The notes beneath the pieces are model-generated. The model searched no databases. It saw nothing but the letters and a program-made list of their open reading frames with translations, and was not told where the DNA came from. The position numbers were made by a program, and so were the translations under genes. Below are positions 22,327 through 32,790 of a stretch of 64,000 bases of DNA, in pieces; the first letter of the stretch is position 1, and each line of letters begins with the position of its first letter. This stretch comes from Peromyscus leucopus (lineage: Eukaryota; Chordata; Mammalia; Rodentia; Cricetidae). The DNA lies in assembly GCF_004664715.2 (NCBI RefSeq), contig NC_051066.1:80640735-80704734 (forward strand), written 5' to 3'.

Positions 22327-22435
22327 AAAGACACTGAGTTTTTGTTTTTAATATTGTTTATTTTATTTTATGTTCATTCTGTAAACATGGAGGTGAAAAG
22401 AAAATTTGTGGAAGTTAGGTTTGAAAAAAAAGTTT

Positions 22436-22585
22436 TAGCCTGGCATGGCAGTATACACCTTTAATCCAAACACTCAGGAAGCAGAGGCAGGCAGACTTCG
22501 AGTTGGAGACTAGCCTGGTCTACACAGAGAGTTCCAGGATATCCAGGTCTACACAGAGAAACCCCGTATTGAAAACAAAAAACAA
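22436..22585 (+). mobile_element. B1 SINE
   Basis: It contains 'cctttaatccaaacactcag', 'gactagcctggtctacacag' and 'acacagagaaaccccgtatt', with an A-rich tail. Confidence 0.82.
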
Positions 22586-23200
22586 AAAGGAAAGAAAAAA
22601 AACAAGAAGAAAAAGATCTATATTTTTAAAGCTCTTCTACACACAAGAAGCTGGTCTCACTGATCCTTTCCATTCAAAAACAATCAGGTGATAGGATGGA
22701 AGATTAGAAAGAAAAGTTTTTCCAAAATGGTTTTTTATCTTTACAATTCTGAATTATGTGAATCTAGAGTCATATGTCTAAAATAATCATATTTAAACCA
22801 TGTAATATGTTAACCAATAGATGAAATAAATGTGACTGAAGTGCTCCTGATACATACAGAATTTGGGGAGTAACTAACTACCTCCCAGTTTTTCTAAGGA
22901 CTCAATGAAGGCTTTGCCACCAGCCAGATCTGTGGCCACCCCACAACATTTTCTACGTCTCTGTATACTGACTGTCCAGAGCAGCCTGGACTGTTGTTGA
23001 ATACAGCCGTGAGTGTGAGCATGGTGTTCTGGGCAGGTCTGTGCCAGAGTAAGCAGTGCTGTGAACTTCATCGTGCAGGTGAGGGTATCTGACCCACTGA
23101 ACTCACCGAGGAAGGTAACTGCATGGTTGATGGGATTTCATGACTGTGCTTCTTTTCTGGTGGGTCTCTGACTGTGACAGAAAACTCACATTGATTTTAT
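22586..23200. other. Intergenic, nothing recognised
   Basis: No repeat, gene or motif cluster that I can support. Confidence 0.4.
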
Positions 23201-23204
23201 CCTC

Positions 23205-24180
23205 AGATTGTTGCTTGACCTGCCAATATGCCTGTAGCTCTGGTTATCTTGAAGCTCTCAAAAGGGGACAGGAGCCCTTATGTAATCAGCATTGAGTCCA
23301 AATCGTCCCTGATGGTTATTATCCAATGCAAATTAAGCATTCTCATTACCTAACACCACAGCTCTCAGCAGGGAAAGAGAAGTAAACTTAAGCCACAACA
23401 TCCAAACCACTGGACACTGACCAATTCTAGCAGCAAAGGAGGGTTTCCTGGTAAATAGATGCATCCACTTTCCAACCCAAATGTACAACAGGAGCCAAAA
23501 AGAGAGAAGAAATCACTTCAAAAGACCTGAGCAGGAAATGTTTCATTATTCACTTGGCTCCATGATTTAGAAACCAATCCTTTCAACTGAGAGACTCTAT
23601 CCTTGCCCTTCTCTCTCCAACCTCCATTACCTATTATTCTCATTTGAATGGTCTGTAACTGCCAAGTAAAGGTTGTTACCAATATTGCATCTGGTCCAGA
23701 CGGATTAGAGGGGGGAATGATGTGTGTGGCTCTCTGTAATCCCTCCATCAACTCCAGGATTGCCAGTTTCTCCGGGGACTGTGGCAAAGCTGCAGAAAAT
23801 CCCCAAAGACAAGATGTTGCGGCTTCTCTCTGGTTTGGCTGGCAGACACAGAAAAAGTAATGCAGGCAAGAGAAATTAGAGAGAAGTCTCTCTGGTCTGC
23901 AAATGAGAGGCAGCTGCCGAGTGAGTGCCCCATTCCTCCTGAGGGTGGCTGCAGCAGGGCCAGTCTCTGAGGAATGAGCACTTCCATGCATGTCTTCTGT
24001 TTCCAAGATGAACTCAAAGCCACCTGCTTCAAGCAGCCTCATATGGAGTCAGAGATGTGTGCTGATGTGGCCTCCAGACTAGTTCTGTTTCCAAGTCTAA
24101 AAATAGACTCGACAAAGGCTTTGAACAAATCTATATTCTCTGGGCTTGCGCTCCTCTAGATTGAATGGCATTTGCCATTC
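23205..24180. promoter_or_regulatory. Candidate conserved non-coding block, distal upstream
   Basis: This is repeat-free. It contains an octamer-like 'ccaatgcaaattaagcattc' next to 'tctcattacc', and several homeodomain-type ATTA cores. It lies about 11-12 kb upstream of P0, inside an otherwise repeat-dense region. The overlapping minus ORF of 174 residues has no recognisable domain. Regulatory function is inference. Confidence 0.35.
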
Positions 24181-24690
24181 ACTTTCATCATGGAATTGAG
24201 GGGAAATGGCTACAAGAGGGCTTGTAAAATAAAACAAAATAAAAATGTGAACAGTCCGTAGAGCAAGAACAATGAGAATAAAGTAACCACTCTTTACTCT
24301 CTTAAGCAGTAATTTATATTTATTGAAATTCATAGCGTACACCCAGGCTGTGGGGCGACAGTAACAGCAGACAGAGCAATGCTGAGTATTACAGAGGAAA
24401 CACAGAGTGAGAAAACAGAGTATCAGCTGAAAATTCCCCATTCCTTGTACTGAAAAGAGACTAGCATCACAAGCAATACTAGAGGCAGTTTTAACATTTT
24501 TTTTTCTACTCTGGAACATTTTGGGTATTGTACACAATTGTTTTGAATTCTTGGCATTGTGTTTTATTCACTAGAAATTACTTACAAATAAAACAAAAAT
24601 TTCTGCCCTTTTAGACATACCACAAATAGAGTGTTTTAAAAGGACTTAGAGATGGCTAAGATATTTTATCTAAAAAAAACTTATTACTTG

Positions 24691-24842
24691 AGCCAGGCAG
24701 TGGTAGAGCACGCCTTTAATTCCAGCACTTGGGAGGCAGAGGCAGGTGGATCTCTGAGTTCAAGGCCAGCCTGGTCTACAATGCAAGTTCCAGGACAAGC
24801 AGGACTACACAGAGAAACCCTGTCTCAAAAAGCAAAAACAAA
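24691..24842 (+). mobile_element. B1 SINE with TSD
   Basis: This is a well-preserved B1. AAAAACTTATTAC occurs before it (ending about 24687) and again after its A-rich tail (about 24865), a 13-bp target-site duplication. Confidence 0.92.
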
Positions 24843-25111
24843 CAAAGAAAAAGCAACAACAATGAAAAACTTATTACCCAGTGGAAGATCTGGCTAGAAA
24901 AACAAAACAAAACAAAAAAACAAGACAAAACAAAACAAAAACAAAAACACTGCATGGTGCTTTCTAGAGAGCATCTAGGCCCCCCAAAAGCCACAACCAA
25001 CACTGAAAGTAAGGTATTTAAAAATCGTGACCAACTTGTAACTACTTCAAAGACCCAGACTTCACAAAAGTTGAAGCTGAATTTTGAATGACCTGTCTTA
25101 CATTTGTTCAT

Positions 25112-25254
25112 TTTGTGACAGGGTCTCGCTGTAGCCCTGGCTGTCCTGAAACTTGCTCTGTAAACCAGACTGGCCTGGAATCACAGTGGTTCGCCAATTC
25201 GCCTGACTTAGCTCCCTAGTGCTGGGATTAAAGATGTGTGCCACCACCCTTAGC
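25112..25254 (-). mobile_element. B1 SINE (minus), last SINE before PAX6
   Basis: It contains 'gacagggtctcgctgtagcc', 'taaaccagactggcctggaa' and 'gtgctgggattaaagatgtg'. I find no SINE, LINE or LTR downstream of this copy in the remaining 38.7 kb. Confidence 0.85.
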
Positions 25255-26385
25255 AACATACCTGCTTTTAAAAATAGTTTTTGACTATAAATCATAGAGA
25301 CTCCAATACCTAGGAAATATTGAGAGGGGGCAACCTTTGCCTCATTTCGAATGAAAAAGTATTATACGCAGAAACCAGGAGATCTTTAGTACTGTTGTTT
25401 TCCTTCTAATTTTACTTTTTCTGATGTCTGCATGTATCTGTTTCAGAGATCTGCTTTATATTATGCATCAAAATGGGGTCAAGAAGTCAGTCTTCATTCA
25501 AAGATATAGAAAAGCCAGATAGGCTTTTAATCTTTTAAGTGTTGGTTCTGATTTCTGTATATTCCGGGTGTCTGCTGCAACAGTGAGAAGAAGAGATGGA
25601 AGATAAACAATGAGATGTCATCTTGCTGTGACCCCTTTACAAAGAGCTGTTAGAATTCCCACACACACACACCTACAAACTGTTGGAAAAGTAGCAGCCC
25701 CTCAAATTTGAATCATCTCTAGGGAATACATAGCTTCATTATACAAGGAGTTGAGCAGTCACCATCAATTATATGGTTTTCCTCAGCAAGACAGACTCTT
25801 ACACCCAAATTTTGAAACTATGAACTACAGTACTGCAAGGGCGAAGACGTCTGGTGTTTAAAAGGCCCCTGGGGAGGTCTAGTCAAAATATTTCCATTCC
25901 TCTCAGAAACTGGGATACAAAGGAGAAGGACACAGTGAGAGCGTGAATCAAAAGGAAAGCCGTCCTTCCCGGGAGAAGCTGCACAAAGTCCAGGTCTGCA
26001 AGGGCGATCTCGCCCTCTTCTTCCAGAGCAGGCTAGATCACACACCTTTCTTTCCTGGGAACATTCATTCCCAGCAAGAAGCCAAAATTAGGTTTGCATC
26101 AATTTCTGAACGTCTGTAGTTAATAGACAGCCTTCATCATCCCGCCCTAAATGGGTGTGTTTAATTGTCCATGCATGCTCCCGGAGGCACCACACCGGCG
26201 GCGTTCTAAATAGATGGGTGAGTGATGGGGCATATAGTTTTTCCATAAAGCGGAGCTACTGGCTCAGAGTGAGTGGAAACTCTGGCTCGGAAACTGTCCG
26301 CTATGGTGATACTAGGATGGGATTGGGGCAAGGGAAGTTGGAGCTAGGTTTAGAGAAGAGAGTGAATGACCCAGTTCCCTGCCTT
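25255..26385. other. Intergenic, start of the transposon-free zone
   Basis: Mostly unique-looking sequence with no gene and no clear element. A short conserved-looking stretch may lie around 26080-26140 (ATTA and TTAAT cores), but the support is weak. Confidence 0.4.
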
Positions 26386-26835
26386 GGGTTTGCAGTCTGC
26401 ATCCCGACCCCGGACAATTCCGTCGGGGGTTGGTGGCCGTGTACCCCGTGCAGTTAACTGCCTCCCGAGCCACGTGTCCTTCCGCTTCACGTCCCCTCGA
26501 GAAGGCCCCCAAAATAGGCCAGACTGAGCGAATACTTGGCCCGGCGCCTTGGGGCCAACGGTGGAACCCCGGGAAAAAAAAGTCTTTTGCTACTTCATCC
26601 AAAAAGCCAGGCCAGAAGCCACCACCAAAAGCCTCAGCTGCTCCCTGCCGACCCTCAGACAATTCGGTCTCCGGGCCCCGCGGTGGCTCAGCTCCCGCCA
26701 CTCGCGTCCAAAAAGAAAAGCACCTTCAGAGCACGTTCCGAGAGCAACACTCATCTTTCCAGTTAGAACAAGTTTAAAGTGTGGGTCGGGCCAGGAAGCC
26801 GCGGGCAGGGGGTCACGTGCGCCCCCGTCACTGCA
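26386..26835. other. CpG-rich stretch (possible CpG island)
   Basis: CpG dinucleotides are frequent (for example around 26403-26435 and 26680-26720) in G+C-rich sequence about 9 kb upstream of P0. Open frames of 112-129 residues on both strands here are typical of CpG-rich DNA and show no known domain. An upstream non-coding RNA promoter is possible but cannot be shown. Confidence 0.4.
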
Positions 26836-26839
26836 GCTC

Positions 26840-27225
26840 CCCTCGCCTCTCCGGTTCGAGTTATGCCATCAAGCTAATATATTGTGACTGCTCTTCTCTC
26901 CTGTGACAAAGGCTTGCAGCTGCCTCCAAATCAATAGACGTCAAAGAAATATGAAAACAGTCATGACACAAAACTTAAATCCTGCTTGCAATCTACACGA
27001 TCAGAACCGTGTTTCTGTTCTCCAAGCCGCCGATTAATTTATCCCAAAGTTTAGTCAAATTTTTATTCCGCTACCTTTTTCCCAGCAGATCGCGCTACAT
27101 CTGTCGGGTTTGTAATGTAATTTGTAATTACTGCCCTTCATGTGGTCCGGTGCCTTGAACCATCTTTAATTAAAAGCATAATTAAGGGAAGATCTAAAGA
27201 AAGACAATTACCAGATGGTCTTTTT
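26840..27225. promoter_or_regulatory. Candidate conserved enhancer block (P0 about -8.4 kb)
   Basis: The block contrasts with the CpG-rich sequence on both sides. It is AT-rich and dense in homeodomain-type sites: 'gccgattaatttatccc', 'taatgtaatttgtaattact' and 'tctttaattaaaagcataat', plus 'cagatggt' (E-box). No ORF or transposon explains it. The texture is that of an ultraconserved developmental element. Confidence 0.5.
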
Positions 27226-27229
27226 TTTT

Positions 27230-27840
27230 TTAAGAGGCAGTAGTTGCTCAGAGAGGGGAGAAGGATCTGTCCCCTCAACCCAGTGCTAGGAGAGGGGGCG
27301 GCGGTCGGATCCGCGCCTGCGCACTGCAAAGGCCTGGGCCCAGCGCGCACTGACCCCCTCCTTGCCCTGGCCTTAAGGGTTCAAGGAGGCGGAGCTCAAA
27401 GGTGAGCGCTAGCGTCCGGCACTTGGTAGAAACTGACTTTCTTCTCTTTTTCCTGGTGGTTTCCTGTCTTGGAGTGGCCGCGGGGAGCCTGGACCCAGAT
27501 CAAGGCAGAGACAACTTCCAAGTTCGCCAAGCCCCTACCCCCACCCCAGAGCTAAGGCCCACCCTGCTCTGCGCGGGATCCTGGGAGCTCTGAAACAAAA
27601 AGAAGGGATTGATGGTGGAAGGAGGAAGGATGGGAGAGACGGGACTGACCCACCACAAGGCCCAAGCCTAAGTCCACCCCCGAACCCCGCCCAGCAAGGT
27701 AGCAGCTGAAGGAACGTTCCCACGAGGGTCTGAGAGCTCCCGAGGACAAAGAAGCCAGCCAGCCCTCGCCGTCGCCCTCAGCCTCGACGGGCAAAGCGGC
27801 CCTGCATAGCGATTCTCTCGGCTCCCTGTTGTCCATGGGT
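27230..27840. other. CpG-rich stretch, no gene
   Basis: G+C-rich, CpG-containing sequence with no coding homology. The GC- and Pro-rich frames here lack domains. Confidence 0.4.
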
Positions 27841-27949
27841 CCCTTGGAATTTCCAAATCAAGGGTGGTGGTGGTGTTTAAAACCTCTCTCCGTTCCTATC
27901 TTACCCACCCATACCCACACCCACATAAATAATGCAGTCGGGAGCCAAG

Positions 27950-28160
27950 ATTTCTGCATTAGCACCGCGTTGCCCGGGCGGCTGGCACAAGGATTCCAAA
28001 GACGGAGAATGGAAATTAAACTGTTGTTGTATGAAGGGGATGTCATTATGTGACTGCTCATATTCAAAGTCAGGCAGCAGTGAATTGTAATCATTTCAAT
28101 TATCTCCAATATATTTTCCTTAGGACACAAGTTGTCAAAGATTTAAAGAAAGGAAGTACA
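27950..28160. promoter_or_regulatory. Candidate conserved non-coding block
   Basis: 'gaatggaaattaaactgttg', 'gtgaattgtaatcatttcaa' and 'ttatctccaatatatttt' form an AT-rich island between CpG-rich flanks. Function is inferred from composition only. Confidence 0.35.
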
Positions 28161-28779
28161 TTCTTGCGGTTCCGTGGGTCCATTTTCCAGACGGTTTGTT
28201 ACTCTTGCTGCATGATTTGGTTTCAGCTTTTATTCCCCAGCCTCAGAGTCTCTTACAGAGATTTCTCTGGATGGAACGAGCCACGCTGGCCCCTGTGGCT
28301 TCTCTGGCTGCGCTGACACGGTCCACGGGTGGAAAATCGGCCTCAGTATACCTGGCGCTCGCATTTTTTGGCTGCTTTCAGGTTTAATTAACTTTAAAAA
28401 CAAATATGCTTTCGAGTTCTGGATCTGGTGACCGCTTGGGAAAGGGAGGGGGTAGTGTTGTACTCCGTGTCCTTCCCAGCCTGGGGTGGGAGGTGAGGGT
28501 GAGGGCTGGCAGTGCCTGCCTGCGCCCCCCGAGGCCAGCCAAGCAAAAGAGCACGTGCTGGACTGTGTGGGGATCCGGGCTCTCTGAGCGTCCAGGAAAA
28601 GCCGGGAAGAGCCGGGTCTGCGCAGCTCCCTCTCTCCTAGCCCGGTGCTTGCTCCTCCTGTCCCGCCGTTGGACAGTGAAGGTTGGATAGGATGTCCTAA
28701 TGGGGATGAAGGAGATCTTGGAGAAGCACTCTGCCACCCCAGCCTGGGCAGAGAGTGGAAAGGTCGTCTCCGTCAGCCC

Positions 28780-29225
28780 TCGTCCAATCTCACGGATTAA
28801 GATTAATCCCGATCTTTACACTAATATAGCCTCTTGGGTTTTTATTATACTCATTTGGGAGGAAATGAGCTCTTGCCAGGCAAATAGCACGCCGCACCTC
28901 ACTTCTCATAGCTGCGCAGGGCCGGGGCCTGAACAGCTCCGTAGGCAATTCCCGAGCTCCGATATTATATTTGTGAAATGTCCTTTTGTTGAGGCTTTTA
29001 ACACCTTATAACGAATCATTTGTTCCTTTCTCTTTAATTTTGATAGACAATTAGCCATCAGAGATACACCAGTTGACTGTAACCGAGCATTAAACTCGCC
29101 TTTATGTAACGCTAATTTAGCATAACTGCTTTGTTTAACTTTGCTATATAAGAACCAGGTTTTGTAGTTTAAAAAAAAAGGTGTAATTTTATGTGGGGCT
29201 TCATTTCTTTTGGCCTTGTACTCAG
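28780..29225. promoter_or_regulatory. Candidate conserved enhancer block (P0 about -6.5 kb)
   Basis: It is AT-rich and has many homeodomain-like cores: 'gattaagattaatcccgatc' (tandem bicoid-class TAATCC/GATTA), 'gacaattagccatc', 'gctaatttagcata' and 'tctttaattttgatag'. Neither strand has a plausible gene. Confidence 0.45.
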
Positions 29226-29319
29226 CAAGTCCTTTCCTCTTTGTGAGGCGTTCTGCTGGGGCCCAACGCCATTTCCCGGTGCCTAGCACCTGCAGGCTGG
29301 GGGGTGGGGGGGAAGGGAA

Positions 29320-29555
29320 TTAGCATTGATATAGATTTAGTTGAAATGTAATCTCTTAAATCTGTCCAAGATTCAGAGAGATAATTACACTTTCACTGCA
29401 TTGCCAGGGGTCAGCGTCTCTGAGGACCTGAGGAGTTGATTTACTAACAATAGTGTTACATAAAAAAATGGCGTTTGAGATTATAATGTTAATGGCTGCG
29501 GTCGCTGGGGAATGCTGCCGCTTCCAACTAATTCCACCTAACTTTTTTTTTTTTT
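29320..29555. promoter_or_regulatory. Candidate conserved enhancer block (P0 about -6 kb)
   Basis: 'gagataattacactttcac', 'gagattataatgttaatggc' and 'ttccaactaattccacc' form another island of ATTA-core sites in repeat-free DNA. It could be one unit with the block just upstream. Confidence 0.4.
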
Positions 29556-30990
29556 TCTCCTCCCTTTCTTCCTGGGCTTCATCTTTGCAAGGAATCGGAA
29601 CCTTCCTTCGTGATGTTTAATTTGGTGCAGGCGCCAGAAGGTTAAGACTAGCTCTGGGGTTTGGGCATGACACACTTGTTCCGGCAGTGTTTGCATTGTG
29701 GCCTCGACAGCAAGGCTGGCTTCTTCCCCAGGAGAACCCGAGCAAAGGCGCGTGCTCCGAGCACCTCTCAGCGAAGCGAGCCGGGGAGGCAGCCAAGGCA
29801 GAAGACGGCGCGCCCGCCTGCCCGGAGGAAGCGCGAGGCGGCTAGACGTGCGGGCCATTCAGTTCCCGCTGGCCTGGCAACTTGGGCCCGGCTTGCAGTC
29901 TTCAGAAGCACCCCGCCGGACCGGATCTCTGTCTTCCTTGGCCCTGGAGCTCTTCAGTCAAATCACCATCAGGCCCTGTTCCGTACCCTCCACTCCCTCT
30001 CTGGCTGGTTTCTATTCAGCACCCTCAAACCTGGGGAGTTCAATTCCCTCACTTTTCATTCTAGCTGGAGTTGGGCAGGGGCCTGGGGCCTGGGTTCAGG
30101 GAAACATCACAAAGTTTGTATTCCAGTCTAGGGTGGAGATGAGCTTTAAAGCTAAGAAGTCGGCCTCCTTCGTGGTAGGGATAATTAGTGGAATTTACAT
30201 CCACTCTACACACTTGTCCAACTTCAGGTACACAGGTCTCACAACGTCCCCGAAAGTCCCGTGGCTGCCCCTAACTTGTAACCCTGAGGGTTTCTTCCGC
30301 AGTTTTGCACCACAGACGCGTCACCTCCTCTAGCTGTTAAGCAAAGTGAAGGGGGCTTCTCTCGCCTCCCCACCCCCACTAGTGGACGGATAGCCACTGG
30401 CACTGTCCAAAAGGACCCGGCTAAACAGAATTCTTGGATCTTCTTGAGTAGAAAGGATACAGTTAGTTCTGTGGCCTCCAGTGCTGGATGGCTAAGAATC
30501 CAAAGAGAAGACAAAATCTAAGGAGTGTCCAGGGGCCTAGGTGTGCCCCCAGGGCCAGGGCCATTGCTGATGCCCCCCTCGGATTTGGGGGGAAGAGAGG
30601 GCGGCGAGGGAGGGAGGGAGAGACAGAAGAGAAGGGGGTGGGAGGAGTTTGGATAGTGAAGGAGGGGGGGATGCTCAGTTTTCTACCTCTGACTCCACAC
30701 TGGAAGATAGGGTGAAAACAGGGTTCAGTGTGCTGGATCTGGACAGAAGGCCTTGCCCAAGCAGTCTTCCCATCAAGGAGCATCGCTTCTTTGAGGACAC
30801 AGTGGTGAATCTGTGGGGCTGGGGGAGGGTGTCCAAGCTAAAGAAGAAGCCTCACCACATCTGAGCTTCTTTATCCAATCCAGTGCCCCACAGACCAGCC
30901 TTGCGGTCTTGACCCTCTAGTGCCCTCCCAGAGGTCCCTGTGCCCCAGCCTTCGGAGCTTGGGGGAGGGGGCTTCCTGTAAACCCAGTGT
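29556..30990. other. G+C-rich upstream sequence, no gene
   Basis: Overlapping frames (up to 211 residues on +, 29698-30333) lack any recognisable domain and sit in CpG-containing DNA. A purine-rich segment lies at 30590-30670. Confidence 0.4.
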
Positions 30991-30999
30991 GTTTACCTC

Positions 31000-31425
31000 A
31001 GTGTCCCCTTATCGTATATGTAACAGCAATATATATGTTAATTGAAAACTTCTGAATTTAAAAAGGTTGTGACAAGTTATAATTTGTCCTGTCAATGCCT
31101 GGGATCCTTATTTATCTCTTTAGCTTGCCTCCTGCTTGTGCCTGTCAGCTAACAGCTTGCCTAACTCGTTGACTTCCTCACTCACGGCACGGAAATGACA
31201 AATGTGCTGTTTTATCCGTACAATTTATTTCATTATTGTTGCCAGCACGAAGCATCACAATCAATCATAAGGAAGTCCAGTTGGCAGGTGTCAATCTTGG
31301 TGTGTTTTTGTACGTCTCAGTCTATATTTAATCCAATTATAAGGGTCACGGAGTAAGTGCCAATCCCCTTGTTACAACTCACATCTTATTTAAGATTTAA
31401 AGTAAAAAAGTCAACTTGATCACAT
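31000..31425. promoter_or_regulatory. PAX6 lens/cornea ectoderm enhancer and pancreas enhancer region (EE/PE)
   Basis: Known biology: mouse Pax6 has a pancreas element and a surface-ectoderm (lens, cornea, lacrimal) element a little under 4-4.6 kb upstream of P0, both driven by Meis/Prep-Pbx factors. This block lies 4.1-4.5 kb upstream of exon 0. It carries two exact CTGTCA (TGACAG) Meis sites at 31089-31094 and 31142-31147, a GTGTCA variant at 31288-31293 and a Pbx-like AATCAATCA at 31259-31267. It is repeat-free and AT-rich. Identity rests on position and motif content, with no alignment. Confidence 0.65.
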
Positions 31426-31479
31426 AGCCCTTTGGGGGGAAGGGAGGGGTACATCTGAAACACCCCATCTCCATTCTAT

Positions 31480-31725
31480 TCACCTCCAGCTTAAATTACG
31501 AAACCGTCCTCTTTTATTAAAGAGTTGCAGAGAATTCAACTTTTATGAGAATCTGTGTGCAAATGAAGGCTCTCCTTATTTTGCTAAAGTAGAAGCAGCC
31601 TTAATGATGAGAGAGCTTTCCGCTCATTGCCCATTCAAATACAATTGTAGATCGAAGCCGGCCTTGTCAGGTTGAGAAAAAGTGAATTTCTAACATCCAG
31701 GACGTGCCTGTCTACTTTCAGAGAA
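31480..31725. promoter_or_regulatory. Candidate conserved non-coding block next to EE
   Basis: 'aaattacgaaacc', 'ccttaatgatgagagagc' and 'tacaattgtagatcg' occur in repeat-free AT-rich DNA. It may be the 3' part of the ectoderm/pancreas module. Confidence 0.35.
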
Positions 31726-31929
31726 TTGCATCCAATCACCCCCAGGGAATTCAGCTAATGTCTCCATCTCCACCCAGACAAGGGAGAGAAAGAAATCAAA
31801 CATGGTATGGCAGACTGACTTCACATGAGAATGTTTAAAAGGGAAAAGACAGCGGAATGTTCTTGAATTGATGGCAGCAGAGGGTTCTTAGTGGAGAAGG
31901 AAAACTGAAAGAACTGAAGACTTCCTTAA

Positions 31930-32335
31930 AGGTTCAGCTGTGTGGAGAGCAGACAGCACAGAGGCGGCTAACTGAGGCATCTCTTTGTATGAGAGCATGA
32001 ACATAATTGAATGGCACAGAAACCACAAAATCGCACATAATCAGGACATTATGCAGTCCTTTAGACCAGGGGAAAGAAGGGGCAAATATTATCTTTGCTA
32101 AATATCCCCCTGTTTGATGCTTGAATTCACAACATATTCCTCCCATTTTGACTTAAAATAAAAATCTTGTTAGAACACGCTCGCTGTTTAAAGGGGAGGG
32201 TAAGAGGAGCAGGAAGCACGCAGTGTCCAGTTAATTCGATTGCTTCAGTGACCTGGGCTCTGGTTGGTTTGTATAGATATTTGAAATGACCTGCAAGTAG
32301 ACAGAATTTTTTCAATGATGTGTGGACATTTCTCT
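31930..32335. promoter_or_regulatory. Candidate conserved non-coding block
   Basis: 'gaacataattgaatggcaca', 'cacataatcaggacattatg' and 'cagttaattcgattgcttca' are the notable cores. No gene on either strand. Low confidence. Confidence 0.3.
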
Positions 32336-32708
32336 GCCCTTTTACTTTCTATACTGGGAGATCTTTATGAAACCAGTCTTATGGATTAGACTGGCCCTGG
32401 AATACTATTCTTTAAAGCTAGAAAAACTTATCAGGATGAATTGTGGCCCAGACTTGGTAAAGGAAAACTGAAATATTTAAATGAGGGGGGAAAGCTGTTT
32501 ATACTTTTCTTTTTTTTTTAGAGATATTCTCAATGAAAAGACAAATGATCATCCTGCAGTCCAGATCCAGTAGATGGGGCTCTACCAAACCAGAAGATGC
32601 TTTATTTTCATAGAGTAGTTAAAGAGCCAGAAATGGACAGGGAGGGGTGGATGAGCCAGGTGTACCTTGGACAACAACAGGTCTTAGCTATAGTTCAAGA
32701 CTATAAAG

Positions 32709-32710
<2 letters not shown>

Positions 32711-32788
<78 letters not shown>
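32711..32788. repeat. (CT)n microsatellite
   Basis: A pure 78-bp CT tract 2.7 kb upstream of exon 0. The Ser/Leu-rich ORF over it is an artefact. Confidence 0.98.

Positions 32789-32789
<1 letters not shown>

Positions 32790-32790
<1 letters not shown>

Noticed and set aside
23518..24042. 174-residue minus-strand ORF
   Set aside because: No recognisable domain, no start or splice support, and low complexity is absent but so is any family resemblance. More likely chance in a conserved non-coding block.
29698..30333. 211-residue + strand ORF upstream of P0
   Set aside because: Lies in CpG-rich DNA with two overlapping frames of similar length. Composition is that of stop-poor G+C-rich sequence, and there is no known domain.
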